A stretch of DNA of 64,000 bases, taken from positions 1-64,000 of the forward strand of contig JBEKDA010000002.1 in the NCBI GenBank assembly GCA_050014595.1, in the 5' to 3' direction. The notes beneath the pieces were generated by a model. It did not search any database. It was not told the DNA's origin and saw nothing but the letters and a program-made list of their open reading frames with translations. Within the stretch, counting starts at the first letter, position 1. Every line of letters starts with the position of its first letter. Positions 50,179 through 59,731 of this stretch are shown here, one piece after another. A program made the position numbers and the translations under genes. Source of the stretch: PALSA-129 sp050014595 (GTDB lineage: Bacteria > Acidobacteriota > Terriglobia > Bryobacterales > Bryobacteraceae).

Positions 50179-51311
50179 TGAGAATTCTGCGACCTATTGT
50201 CTGGGCCACCGTGATGGTGGCGGCATTCGTGTACCTCACTTCGGTGACGCACTGGGATTTTGCGGGCGTGCGTTCGGCGGGGCGCTTGTGGAGCGAGCCG
50301 GCGTCGGCGGCTTCCGGGTATGCGCCGGATGAGCAGAACAACATCGACATCTACAAGAATTGCCGCGACGCCACAGTGAACATCACCTCGCGCGTGTATC
50401 GGGAAGACTGGTTTTTCCAGGTTTACCCGCAAGAAGGCACGGGCTCGGGCTTCATCATCAACCCGGAGGGGGAGATCCTGACGAACAACCACGTGGTGCA
50501 GGGGGCCAGTCAATTGACGGTGAAGCTCTCGGACCACAAGGAATACAAGGCCAAGGTGCTGGGGCGGGATACGCGGAGCGACCTGGCGCTGATCAAGATC
50601 GACGCGGGGAAAAAACTGCCGGCGTTGCGGCTGGGAGATTCGGACAGCGTGGTGGTGGGGCAGAAAGTGCTGGCCATCGGAAACCCGTTCGGGTACGAAG
50701 GAACGCTGACGACGGGGATCGTGAGCTCGCTCGACCGGAGCATCCAGACGGAGGACAGCCGGGTGCCGCTCGAAGGGATGATCCAGACGGATGCGGCCAT
50801 CAATCCGGGCAATAGCGGCGGGCCGCTGCTGGATTCGCACGGGAGCGTGATCGGGATCAACACGGCGATCGTGGGGCAGGGGAACGTGGGAATCGGGTTT
50901 GCGATGCCGATCAGCCGGGCGAAGGCGATGCTGGACGAATTCCAGAAGAACGGACACATTTCGCGTCCGACGCTGGGAATCCGGACGGCGTATATCGCCG
51001 GAGATCTGGCGGAGGAATTGCATCTGCCGGCGACGGGCGGGCTGCTGATTCAAAGCGTGGAAGACGGATCACCGGCGCGCGATGCGGGCTTGCGCGGACC
51101 GCAGAGCATGGTGATTGCGGGGAATTACCGGCTGGGCGTGGGCGGCGATTTCATTACGGCGGTGGAAGGCCAGAAAGTGGAGGGCTTCGAGACGCTGCAG
51201 CGGGTGATGAACCGCAAGCGCGGCGGCGACATGCTGGAGCTGACGGTATATCGCAACGGCAAACTTGAAACCGTGAAGGTGCACTTGGGAGAAGCGCCGA
51301 CCGTGCTCTAG
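50175..51311 (+). CDS. Membrane-anchored HtrA/DegP-family serine protease
   Basis: A 378-residue protein with an N-terminal membrane segment (about 5-23), a trypsin-like domain with His106 in LTNNHVVQG, Asp136 in SDLALIKI and Ser214 in NPGNSGGPL, and one C-terminal PDZ domain (about 260-370). This is the DegS/HtrA layout: one PDZ, membrane anchored. Periplasmic quality control or regulated proteolysis is likely. It overlaps the coaE stop. Confidence 0.94.
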   Translation: MMRILRPIVWATVMVAAFVYLTSVTHWDFAGVRSAGRLWSEPASAASGYAPDEQNNIDIYKNCRDATVNITSRVYREDWFFQVYPQEGTGSGFIINPEGEILTNNHVVQGASQLTVKLSDHKEYKAKVLGRDTRSDLALIKIDAGKKLPALRLGDSDSVVVGQKVLAIGNPFGYEGTLTTGIVSSLDRSIQTEDSRVPLEGMIQTDAAINPGNSGGPLLDSHGSVIGINTAIVGQGNVGIGFAMPISRAKAMLDEFQKNGHISRPTLGIRTAYIAGDLAEELHLPATGGLLIQSVEDGSPARDAGLRGPQSMVIAGNYRLGVGGDFITAVEGQKVEGFETLQRVMNRKRGGDMLELTVYRNGKLETVKVHLGEAPTVL

Positions 51312-51422
51312 GAGGTTGGTGAAAAAGGCTCAGCCGCCGCCTAATCCTGGGCAGCAATTGCCCGGGCGATTTCTTGCTTGTCCCTAAAGCTTTGCGGGAT
51401 TGCGTCGATAAGCCCATTAGCA

Positions 51423-52859
51423 ATGACGCTATGTCGGCTGAAGCGGCGATTTCCGATTGTGCTCGGCGGTATCGTCGGCGCGGTGGCGCTGGCTGCCGTG
51501 CCCGCTTACGGGCTGAGCGAGACTCGGTCAGGCTCCCGATTGCCGGGGTATGCCGCATCGGTGCTGGCGTTGCTGGCGTTGGTAGCGTTGGTCTGGCAAA
51601 TATTCCGCGCGCGCGCGGAGCGGCGCGCCGCCATCCAAGCCAGTTCGGTTAGAAGTGAGTTTCTGGCCAACGTGAGCCACGAAATCCGCACCCCCCTGAA
51701 TGGCGTTTTGGGGATGGCCGAGCTCCTCGCCGGCACGCGCCTCGATCCGACTCAGCGCGAGATGATCAACGTCATCCGCAGCAGCTCCGAATGCCTGCTG
51801 GCGATCGTCAACGACATCCTGGACTATTCGCGCATCGAGGCGGCGGAGATGAGGATTGAGGAAGTGGCCTTCGATCTGGGCGCCGCCATCCGGAACGTGC
51901 GCGCCCTCTTTGAGCCGCGGGCAGCCGCCAAGGGCCTGGAACTACAAGTAAAGATGGCGCCCGAAGTGCCCCGCATGGTCCGCGGCGATCCCTCGCGCCT
52001 GGGGCAAATCCTCATCAATCTGGTGGGAAATGGCCTCAAGTTCACCGAAACCGGATCGGTGTGCCTGGAGGTGAATCTGGCGGGAGAGCACACCGATGGC
52101 GTCACCATTCTCTGCCGGGTGATCGATACCGGAATCGGAATCGACACCTCCACCGCGGCGAGACTTTTTGCGCCGTTCACGCAAGCCGATTCGTCCACCA
52201 GCCGCCGCTACGGGGGGACCGGTCTGGGGCTGGCGATTACACATCGGCTGCTGAGCTTGCTGGGCGGATCGATCGGAGTGGCCAGCCAGCCGGGAAGAGG
52301 TTCCACGTTCTGGTTCCTGCTGCCTTTGAAAGTGGTGGCGAATGAGACGGCGCAGGCTGTGGAGGAGGATGCCCAGGAGGCTGTGGCGGGTGCCGCATCC
52401 CAACACCTGGTCGCTGGTCCGTTGCTGCCCTCGGTGCCGGCATGCGGGCGCCGTGTGTTGATCGTCGAAGATAACCCCATCAACCAGATCGTGGCGCTGC
52501 GCGCGGTTACCAGGCTGGGCTACCAGGCCGAGATGGCGCCGGGAGGAGAAGAGGCCCTGGCGGCGTTTGCCCGCAACCGCTTCGACGCCATTCTGATGGA
52601 TTGCCAGATGCCGGGTATGGACGGGTACCAGGTGGCGGCTGAAATGCGCCGGATGGAGGCGCTGGCAACCGCTGCGAAGCCCACGCCGATCATCGCCATG
52701 ACCGCCAATGTCATCGAAGGCGACCAACAAAAGTGCGTGGCGGCCGGAATGAACGACTATCTCTCCAAGCCCATGCGGCTGGCCCCGCTGGCGCGGGCGC
52801 TGGAACGCTGGACGGCCACGGCCGCCCATTCTCTTACGGCGCCCGGCGCCCGGGCGTAA
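51423..52859 (+). CDS. Hybrid sensor histidine kinase with receiver domain
   Basis: A 478-residue protein: two membrane segments (about 10-30 and 43-61), HisKA with His86 in FLANVSHEIRTPLNG, HATPase (LINLVGNGLKFTETGSVCLE, VIDTGIGIDTSTAARLFAPF, GTGLGLAITHRLL), then a receiver domain (VLIVEDNPINQIVALRAV, the phospho-acceptor Asp near residue 404 in DAILMDCQMPGMDGY, and Lys in DYLSKPM). It has no sensor domain of its own and no adjacent regulator. ATG at 51423 is used; an upstream TTG could add 15 residues. Confidence 0.92.
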   Translation: MTLCRLKRRFPIVLGGIVGAVALAAVPAYGLSETRSGSRLPGYAASVLALLALVALVWQIFRARAERRAAIQASSVRSEFLANVSHEIRTPLNGVLGMAELLAGTRLDPTQREMINVIRSSSECLLAIVNDILDYSRIEAAEMRIEEVAFDLGAAIRNVRALFEPRAAAKGLELQVKMAPEVPRMVRGDPSRLGQILINLVGNGLKFTETGSVCLEVNLAGEHTDGVTILCRVIDTGIGIDTSTAARLFAPFTQADSSTSRRYGGTGLGLAITHRLLSLLGGSIGVASQPGRGSTFWFLLPLKVVANETAQAVEEDAQEAVAGAASQHLVAGPLLPSVPACGRRVLIVEDNPINQIVALRAVTRLGYQAEMAPGGEEALAAFARNRFDAILMDCQMPGMDGYQVAAEMRRMEALATAAKPTPIIAMTANVIEGDQQKCVAAGMNDYLSKPMRLAPLARALERWTATAAHSLTAPGARA

Positions 52860-52899
52860 GACCGGCCACGGGCTCACAGCCTCGCTGGTATCCTGAAGT

Positions 52900-54114
52900 T
52901 TGGCTCAGATCGATCCTTTCCAACCCTTCCGATACTCCGAAAAAGCCGGCTTGCCGGAGAACCTGGTTACGCAGCCTTATGACAAGATCTCTCCGGCCAT
53001 GCGCTCGCGTTACCTGGCGGGCAGCCCCTACAACCTGGTGCGGGTGATCCTGGGCGAGCGCGGCCCCGCGGATTCCGATCGCGACAACGTCTACACGCGC
53101 GCGGCGGCTCACTTGAACCGGTGGATCGCCTCCGGCATCCTGCTGCGCGATCGCGAGCCCGGCGTGTTCCCCTACTTCCAGGAATTCACCGTGCCGGATA
53201 CCGGCGAGCGGCTGCTGCGCAAGGGCTTCATCGCGCTGGGGAAGGTGGAGGATTATTCCGCAGGCGTGGTCTGCCGGCATGAGCAGACGCTATCCGGTCC
53301 GAAGAAGGACCGGCTGGAATTGCTGCGCCACACGCACGCCCACTTCGGCCAGCTCTTCATGCTCTACCCGGATCCGGCGGGAGCTGTCGATCGCCTGCTG
53401 GAGGAAGCCGCCAGGCAGGCGCCGCTCCTGGAGGTGGTGGATGAGTACGGCGCGGTGCATCGCGTTTGGAAAATTGGCGATGCCCGCCGCATTCAGGAAC
53501 TGATGGCCGATAAGAAGCTGCTGATCGCCGACGGGCATCATCGTTATGAAACGGCGTTGGCGTTCCGGAATGAAAACCCCTCGCTCGCCGGCGCGGACCG
53601 CGTGATGATGACCTTCGTCAATATGCACTCGCCGGGGTTGAAAATCCTGGCGACGCACCGGCTGGTGAGCGGCCTCGAGGTGGCGGCCCTGCCGGAGCTT
53701 CCCGATTTCGACGTCACGGAAATCGATTCCGTCGAACGGCTGAAACGGGCATGGGAGGAATCCGGTGACCGCACCATCATCGGCGCGGCCATCGGCAGCC
53801 GGCTCTTTGTGCTGGAGGATCGCGCGGCGCGGGGCTCGCTCGACGTGAAGGTTTTGCACGAGCGTCTGCTGGGGAAAGCCTTGGGGATCGGCGAAGAGGC
53901 GGTCCGCGACGAAAAACACCTGCGTTACATCCGCGGCCTGGATCGGGCAGTGGAAGAGGCGCGCGCGGGCTCCGCGCAGATCGCATTTCTGCTGAAGCCG
54001 GCCTCGATCGAACAGGTCGCCGCCATGTCGTTCGCGGGCGGTGTGATGCCGCAGAAGTCGACGGACTTTTACCCCAAGCTGCTTTCGGGGCTCACCATCT
54101 ACAAGTTGGACTAG
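52900..54114 (+). CDS. DUF1015 family protein
   Basis: A 404-residue cytosolic protein with DUF1015 features: FQPFRYSEKAGLPENLVTQP, AMRSRYLAGSPYNLVRVILG, and the strongly kept LLIADGHHRYETALAFRNEN. Function unknown. The start is TTG at 52900; no ATG fits the family N-terminus. TATCCT ends 6 bases before it, so a leaderless transcript is possible. Confidence 0.9.
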   Translation: MAQIDPFQPFRYSEKAGLPENLVTQPYDKISPAMRSRYLAGSPYNLVRVILGERGPADSDRDNVYTRAAAHLNRWIASGILLRDREPGVFPYFQEFTVPDTGERLLRKGFIALGKVEDYSAGVVCRHEQTLSGPKKDRLELLRHTHAHFGQLFMLYPDPAGAVDRLLEEAARQAPLLEVVDEYGAVHRVWKIGDARRIQELMADKKLLIADGHHRYETALAFRNENPSLAGADRVMMTFVNMHSPGLKILATHRLVSGLEVAALPELPDFDVTEIDSVERLKRAWEESGDRTIIGAAIGSRLFVLEDRAARGSLDVKVLHERLLGKALGIGEEAVRDEKHLRYIRGLDRAVEEARAGSAQIAFLLKPASIEQVAAMSFAGGVMPQKSTDFYPKLLSGLTIYKLD

Positions 54115-54255
54115 CTGGCGTTTTGAATGGATTCGACCGATTGGTGTTCCAGGGACTCTGCGACGGATCGCCTATCCGTTCGGGTTGCAGGCATATCCGT
54201 GGGGCAACCAGGTTCTGCTTAAGGAATTTTCAGGACGGCGGCGGGGCCGGGATGG

Positions 54256-54528
54256 TCAGGCGACGGCAACACCTTTAGTGGAGGCGTCTGCGGAGGTTGG
54301 TTTGTTCTTGCTCCCGGGAGGTCTGCCGCGCCGTTTGGGTGAGGTTTCGGACATCCACGCGGGAGGCCTGCCACGGCGTGGCCCGCGGCCGGCTGCCAGG
54401 CGCTCGAGAGTAAGAATGGCCTGTTCGAGTTGTTCCTTTTCCTCTCTTAACTCAGCCAGGATTTTAGCGACATCGATCAAGAGACCCTCCTCGGGCCGGC
54501 CGGATACAGGCGACAGGGCGGCCGACAT
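54256..54528 (-). CDS. Small coiled-coil protein with two AT-hook-like motifs
   Basis: A 90-residue protein. Residues 20-45 (VAKILAELREEKEQLEQAIL) form a probable coiled coil. Two GRPP motifs follow (GPRRGRPPAW and KRRGRPPGSKNKP), like the AT-hooks that bind the minor groove of AT-rich DNA. This suggests a small nucleoid or regulator protein. The family is not one I can name. It is flanked by gaps of about 140 bases with no other gene. Confidence 0.65.
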   Translation of the reverse strand: MSAALSPVSGRPEEGLLIDVAKILAELREEKEQLEQAILTLERLAAGRGPRRGRPPAWMSETSPKRRGRPPGSKNKPTSADASTKGVAVA

Positions 54529-54662
54529 CCTATGGAATCCACATTAAACATTAAATATGTTTCCAGTATACAACTATATTTTCCTCCCGAGCGAATAAGA
54601 TTTCAAGACCGGCGATGTGAAATCATGCGCGTGAGACCAGTGAATTGTACTGGCTGTAACAT

Positions 54663-56045
54663 CTAGTACTTGTGAAGCTTCGAGTCATTTGAGCGGCGTT
54701 TCTTCCAATAGAAATAAAATGGCACGCCCAGTAGAATAAGGCCGATTCCCATCAGGGATTCGCGCGGGGAATCGAGCAGTGTGGAGACGATTAGGGTAAA
54801 GGCCACCAGTACAAAAACGATGGGCACCCAGGGATAACCGAGGGTGCGATAGGGCCGTGGGAGGCCGGGCTGCTTTCTGCGGAGCACCAGGACCGCTGCG
54901 GCGGTCATGGCGTAGAGAATCCAGCTCGAAAAAATGACATAAGTAAATAATTGTTCGAAGCGGCCGGACAGAACCAGCAGAGCGGCCCATATACTGAGTG
55001 CCCAGATAGAAACACCGGGGGTGCGGTATTTCGCGTTGACGCGGGCGATGGGGGCGAAGAAATATCCCTGGCGCGCGGCGGCGTAAGGGACGCGGGCGCC
55101 GGTGAGGATGGAGCCGTTAAGGGCGGCGAAAATGCTGATCATGGCGGCGAGGGAAACGGCGCCAGCGCCGGGCGAGCCCATGACGCGGCGCATCATTTCG
55201 GCGGCCACGCGGGTGCTGGAGCCGACTTCGGTGGCGGACAGCACGTGGAAATAGGCGGCATTGGTCAATAAATAGATCGCAATTACGGCGGTGGTACCGC
55301 CAATGAGGGCCAGGGGCAGGTTGCGCTGGGGGTCGCGCACTTCGGAAGAAACCATGCTGACGTTGTTCCAGCCGTCGTAAGCCCATAGGGCGGCCACCAG
55401 TGCGGCGAAAAAGCCGGCGATAGTGAGCGGGGCGGCGGGTTGGGTGGCGGGCGCGTGGGCGGCGCCGAAGACCAGCCCGGCGAAAATGACAAGGGCGATA
55501 AGCGCGACTTTGGTAATGGTGACGGCCACTTGCACGTTGCCGCCGAGTTTGACGCCGTAATAATTAAGCCAGGCCAGCGCGAGAATCAGGGTCATGGCAA
55601 ATAATTGGCCGGAGCGAATTTCCAGCGGGCCGCCGTGCGGGCCGATGGGGAGCGGAATGGAATAGATGACGCGGTCGAGCGAGGGGAAGAAAGTGCTGAG
55701 GTAATAGAAAAAGCCGGTGGCTAATGTGGCGATGGAGCCGCTTTTGGCGACCCACATCTGGGTCCAGCTATAAAGAAAGCCCCACAGGGGGCCATAGGCT
55801 TCGCGCAGGTAGGCGTACTCGCCGCCGGCCTCGGGGATGGCGGCGGCCAGCTCGGCATAACTGAGGGCGCCGGCGAGCGAGAGAAGGCCGCCGAAGATCC
55901 AGATGAACAAGACCATCGAGGGCGTGCCGACGCGCAGGATCATGGCGCGGGGGACCAGGAAGATGCCGCTCCCGATGACGGTGCCCACCACAATCGACAT
56001 GGCGGGCCAGGCGCCCAGGTCGCGCTTGAGTTCGATCGGTTTCAT
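54663..56045 (-). CDS. APC-family amino acid permease
   Basis: A 460-residue membrane protein with about 12 helices. SIVVGTVIGSGIFLVPRAML-like first helix, LAGALSYAELAAAIPEAGGE, and WAYDGWNNVSMVSSEVRDPQ are typical of the LAT/APC superfamily. The ATG at 56045 overlaps the stop of the upstream symporter (ATGA). Substrate probably a neutral or cationic amino acid. Confidence 0.9.
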   Translation of the reverse strand: MKPIELKRDLGAWPAMSIVVGTVIGSGIFLVPRAMILRVGTPSMVLFIWIFGGLLSLAGALSYAELAAAIPEAGGEYAYLREAYGPLWGFLYSWTQMWVAKSGSIATLATGFFYYLSTFFPSLDRVIYSIPLPIGPHGGPLEIRSGQLFAMTLILALAWLNYYGVKLGGNVQVAVTITKVALIALVIFAGLVFGAAHAPATQPAAPLTIAGFFAALVAALWAYDGWNNVSMVSSEVRDPQRNLPLALIGGTTAVIAIYLLTNAAYFHVLSATEVGSSTRVAAEMMRRVMGSPGAGAVSLAAMISIFAALNGSILTGARVPYAAARQGYFFAPIARVNAKYRTPGVSIWALSIWAALLVLSGRFEQLFTYVIFSSWILYAMTAAAVLVLRRKQPGLPRPYRTLGYPWVPIVFVLVAFTLIVSTLLDSPRESLMGIGLILLGVPFYFYWKKRRSNDSKLHKY

Positions 56046-57496
56046 GCGGATGGGTTCACCTTCCCGCGCGGCTCGAATAAAGAGGCCAGCAGGGCTGCGG
56101 CGAATGTTACCACGGTTCCGATGAGAACGTACCAGGTAAATGCGATGGGAGTGCGGAGCACGACGTAGAGGATGGCGGAGACGCCGGCGACGACTCCGAT
56201 CATGGCGGAATACTCGCCGGGCTTGCGGGTGAGCACGCCCAGCAGAAAGACGCCCAGGAGGGCGCCGGCGGGGATGGATCCGATGGTGAGGCCGGCTTCC
56301 AGAACGGAATGGGAATGGCGCGCGCCGATGGCGATGGCGAGCAGGATCAAGCCCCAGACGATGGTCGAGAAGCGGGCCAGGCGAAGCGAGCCGGCTTCGG
56401 GGGTGCCGGGGCGGCGGGCGTGAAAGAAATCCACCACGGTGGTGGAGGCGAGCGAATTGAGCGCGGCGCTCAGGTTGGCCATGGCGGCGGCCAGGATGGC
56501 GGCGATGAGCAGACCGGCGAGGCCGGCCGGGAGAGAGTTCCAGATGAAGGCGGGATAAATGCGATCGGGCTGAACCGGCGGGGGGATGTGAAGATCGCCG
56601 TAATAGACGTAGAGGAGCACGCCGATCAGCAGGAACAGGGTGAACTGGACGCAGATGACGGCCCAACTGGCCAGCAGGGCGGCGCGGCTCTGGCGCTCAT
56701 TGCGGGCGCTGAGGAGGCGCTGCACCATGAGCTGGTCGGTGCCGTGGCTGGCGGTGGTCAGGAAACAGCCGCCGGCCAGGCCGGCCCAGAAAGTGTACGT
56801 GCGGGAGAAGAACTCGATGGTGGGAGAGAAGCGGAAATCGAAGATGGCGAATTTGTGGGCGGGCGAGGCGACGGCCACGACGTGAGCCCATCCGCCGGGG
56901 ATTTTTCCGAGAATGACGACGAAGCTGAGAACGGCGCCGACTACGTAGAGGGACATCTGCACGACGTCCGTCCAGATGACGGCGGTCATGCCGCCTTCGA
57001 AGGTGTAGAAGAGGGTGAGGACCACGATCACCACAATGGAAGCGATCTCGCCGGTGCCGAGCACGATGGAGATGACGATGGAGATGGCGAAGACGCGGAC
57101 GCCTTCGGCGAGAGCGCGGGTGACCAGGAAAATCGAGGCGGTGAGCTTGCGGATGCGTTCGCCGAAGCGGCGGCGCATGAGCTCGTAGGCGGTGAACATT
57201 TCGCCGCGGAAATACTGAGGAAGGAACAGGAGGGAGATCACGATGCGGGCCAGCAGGTAGCCGAGGACCACCTGGAGGAAGCCGAGGTTGCCGTTGAAGG
57301 CGAGGGCCGGGGTGCCGACAATGGTGAGGGTACTGGTTTCGGCGGAGACAATGGATAGGCTAATGGCCCACCACGGGGCGGTGCGCCCGCCGAGGAAATA
57401 GTCGCGGAGGCTCTTCTGGCCGGAGCGAAAACGGGCGCCGAACCAGGTGATGGCGGCCAGGTAGGCGATAATGACGGCCAGGTCGAGGCGGTGCAT
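56042..57496 (-). CDS. Sodium:solute symporter (SSS family)
   Basis: A 484-residue protein with about 13 membrane helices. YFLGGRTAPWWAISLSIVSA and TFEGGMTAVIWTDVVQMSLY are family motifs; TASHGTDQLMVQRLLSARNE is also characteristic. A sugar, amino acid or organic acid is carried with Na+. Followed by the APC permease with a 4-base overlap, so the two are co-translated. Confidence 0.92.
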   Translation of the reverse strand: MHRLDLAVIIAYLAAITWFGARFRSGQKSLRDYFLGGRTAPWWAISLSIVSAETSTLTIVGTPALAFNGNLGFLQVVLGYLLARIVISLLFLPQYFRGEMFTAYELMRRRFGERIRKLTASIFLVTRALAEGVRVFAISIVISIVLGTGEIASIVVIVVLTLFYTFEGGMTAVIWTDVVQMSLYVVGAVLSFVVILGKIPGGWAHVVAVASPAHKFAIFDFRFSPTIEFFSRTYTFWAGLAGGCFLTTASHGTDQLMVQRLLSARNERQSRAALLASWAVICVQFTLFLLIGVLLYVYYGDLHIPPPVQPDRIYPAFIWNSLPAGLAGLLIAAILAAAMANLSAALNSLASTTVVDFFHARRPGTPEAGSLRLARFSTIVWGLILLAIAIGARHSHSVLEAGLTIGSIPAGALLGVFLLGVLTRKPGEYSAMIGVVAGVSAILYVVLRTPIAFTWYVLIGTVVTFAAALLASLFEPRGKVNPSA

Positions 57497-57642
57497 GCGA
57501 AAAGAAGCCTCCAGGATAGCGTGATCTGCTATGATTTGTGATTCAGGTGTGCTGGGCCGGCGCCGGCGCGGCAGGTCTGTCCCACTGGCGAAGGAATTTT
57601 TCGAGCCGTGGCACCAGCGAGACCGAAACGGAGTCTAATGAG

Positions 57643-57671
57643 TTGCGCCAGGATGGCGGTTCGGCTATACT
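57643..57671 (+). promoter_or_regulatory. Promoter of the 508-residue secreted protein
   Basis: TTGCGC (57643-57648), 17 bases, TATACT (57666-57671). It lies about 110 bases upstream of the GTG at 57785. The rest of the gap 57497-57784 has only weak open frames and one GGTCTGTCCCAC motif. Confidence 0.5.
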
Positions 57672-57784
57672 CCGCAAGTGTCCACCGGGCGCAAGTGTGC
57701 TTGGGGAACGGCAGGAATTCGGGCAAACAGATTAGCTACCCCTTGTTTTTGGGGATTCAATAGGGAAATAGGTAGGAGGCTCAC

Positions 57785-59311
57785 GTGCAGAGATACTTGA
57801 GGACCTGGAGCAGGATGGCGGCGTTTGCGGCGCTGGGCGCGGCGGTCATGCTGGTGAACGGGCATTACGCTGTTGCAGCGCGCCAGGACGCGCCGGCGAA
57901 ACAGGACGCGCCGGCGAAAAAGCAGAAACAGGTCAAGGATAACGGCGAATACGATATCTATAACGATGTCATCAAGGACGCCGATGTCACAGCTCCGAAG
58001 TATGCCAAGCTGCTGACAGATCTGGACACCTGGACGCAGAAATACCCGAATACGGATTATAAAGACGAGCGCAATGCTTACTACGTCCAGGGCTACGCCG
58101 GGGCCGGTCAACCGGGGAAGGCTGTGGATGCCGTCAAGGGCTTGATTGAAGGCGACGTGCCCGGCATCAAAGCGAAGCTGACCAGCGGTTCGCTGATCCT
58201 GCCGACGCTGGTGTTGGCGGTGGTCAGCGCGACGCAGATTACCAGCACGGGAAGCCCGACGCCGGACCAACTCGATACCGGTGCGAAGGCGGCGCGCGTC
58301 CTGCTGGATTACGCCAAGGAGTGGTTCGCACCGGACAATAAATCGGTGACGATGACGGACGCACAGCGGGCCCAGGGACTCAAACAGATGCAGGATACGG
58401 CCAATGGTGCGCTGCTGCAGATTGCGCTCTACCCGGGACTTTCGATCCTCAAGCCAAACCCCAGGGACGCGGCGACGTGCGCCAAGGCGGAAGTGGCGTT
58501 TATCAAGGCGTTGCAGGACCGTCCGGATAGCGGGCAGATCGCGCTGCAATTAGCCAATGCATTCTTCTGCCAGCGGGCGGTTTCTTCCGACAAGCTGCAG
58601 CAAGCGGTTTACGAATATGCGCGCGCGGTAGTAGCGCCGCAGGGGCCTCCCTTCGGACTGGATGCCACCAACCAGAAGACTTTTGACGACTTCTTGAAGC
58701 GGACGTATACGAGCTTGCACGGCAGCGACGAGGGTCTGGCGGAGTTAAAGGATATGGCGAAGAACTCGCCGCTGCCTCCGGCGGGCTTCAAGATCAAGAC
58801 GGCCACGGAAATCGCGATGGAGGATCAGGCGAAATTCCAGAAGGATAATCCGCAACTGGCGATGTGGATGGGGATCGAAGCCCAACTGTCGGGCGATGGC
58901 GGCCCAGCTTACTTCGAGGGCACGCTGAAGGACGCGGACGTGCATGGGGAGAACGGAGCGAAGGCGCTGAGGGGCAAGGTAGTGGGCATGCTCTTGAAGC
59001 CGCCTGACAAGCCAGCCAAGCCGGCAACCTGCAACCCGAACGAATTGCTGGTTGCCATAAACAAGCCGGACCAGACCGGGGACGTCGCGAAGGTCAAGTT
59101 GCACTTCTATGACTTTGCGCTCAAAGGTAAAGTGGACAACGGAACCGACGTTCAGTGGGATGGCGTTCCTTCGGGATTCACGAAGGATCCGTTTCTGCTG
59201 ACGATGGATATTGCCGACAAGACCAAGCTGGAGGTGGCGACTACGCCGTGTCCGCCGCCGCCCGCCAAGAAAAGCGCGGCACCTGCCGCGAAGAAGAAGG
59301 GCGGGGAGTAA
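57785..59311 (+). CDS. Secreted hypothetical protein with TPR-like helices
   Basis: A 508-residue protein: signal peptide about 1-32, a Lys/Ala linker, a helical region (about 50-330) with TPR-like features and two cysteines in DAATCAKAEVAFI and NAFFCQRAVSS, then a C-terminal beta domain with a possible disulfide (CNPNELLVAI and TPCPPPP) and a Lys/Ala-rich tail. AGGAGG lies five bases before the GTG start. No family recognised; a similar region is common in Acidobacterial secreted proteins. Confidence 0.85.
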   Translation: MQRYLRTWSRMAAFAALGAAVMLVNGHYAVAARQDAPAKQDAPAKKQKQVKDNGEYDIYNDVIKDADVTAPKYAKLLTDLDTWTQKYPNTDYKDERNAYYVQGYAGAGQPGKAVDAVKGLIEGDVPGIKAKLTSGSLILPTLVLAVVSATQITSTGSPTPDQLDTGAKAARVLLDYAKEWFAPDNKSVTMTDAQRAQGLKQMQDTANGALLQIALYPGLSILKPNPRDAATCAKAEVAFIKALQDRPDSGQIALQLANAFFCQRAVSSDKLQQAVYEYARAVVAPQGPPFGLDATNQKTFDDFLKRTYTSLHGSDEGLAELKDMAKNSPLPPAGFKIKTATEIAMEDQAKFQKDNPQLAMWMGIEAQLSGDGGPAYFEGTLKDADVHGENGAKALRGKVVGMLLKPPDKPAKPATCNPNELLVAINKPDQTGDVAKVKLHFYDFALKGKVDNGTDVQWDGVPSGFTKDPFLLTMDIADKTKLEVATTPCPPPPAKKSAAPAAKKKGGE

Positions 59312-59366
59312 GGGCCAGGGTACCAGGGCAAGCGGCACCGCCTGCCCCACCTTGGGCGCTGTGCTG

Positions 59367-59585
59367 TTACCGCTGGGTGGGAGTGGTTTTGGAGTTGGCC
59401 AGCATCAGGCTGAACATCAAGCGCTCAACCGGATTGGCGGTGGCATTGGCGTCCTTGAGAGCGCGAAAGCACTGCTCGAAGTTCTGGGCGGAAGAGACCA
59501 ACCTGCCACAGACCGGAATACCATGCACTGCCGTGAGCGTCAGGCCCACCGCCAGGATTCCGATTGTGCAGGCTTTCCGTATCAT
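59367..59585 (-). CDS. Small secreted protein
   Basis: A 72-residue protein with a clear signal peptide (MIRKACTIGILAVGLTLTAV, cut near VHG) and two cysteines in the mature part (VCGRLV and QCFRAL), ending NPVERLMFSLMLANSKTTPT. Convergent with the 508-residue protein. No family recognised. The Shine-Dalgarno is weak, so expression is not assured. Confidence 0.55.
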   Translation of the reverse strand: MIRKACTIGILAVGLTLTAVHGIPVCGRLVSSAQNFEQCFRALKDANATANPVERLMFSLMLANSKTTPTQR

Positions 59586-59705
59586 CCTACTGAAAAGACG
59601 ATGGATGGAAGGGGAAGGTTAGCAGCCTGCCGGAATTTGTTTTTTCGCCCCGCCGCTTCAATCACTTACAGGGATGGCGGACCGCCATCTGATACAATCA
59701 AAAAA

Positions 59706-59723
59706 GGGAGGGCGAAACCTCCC
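59706..59723 (+). promoter_or_regulatory. Leader hairpin before the FmdB-family gene
   Basis: GGGAGG-GCGAAA-CCTCCC lies 8 bases upstream of the ATG at 59732. An odd palindrome GATGGCGG-A-CCGCCATC (59673-59689) precedes it, with TACAAT between. Confidence 0.45.
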
Positions 59724-59731
59724 GGTGTGAT

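Noticed and set aside
56046..56666. Long N-terminal extension of the APC permease frame
   Set aside because: The extension lies inside the symporter gene; the family pattern and the ATGA overlap put the start at 56045.
57529..57735. Overlapping 65-residue frames on both strands
   Set aside because: No coding character; the stretch contains a plausible promoter for the downstream gene.
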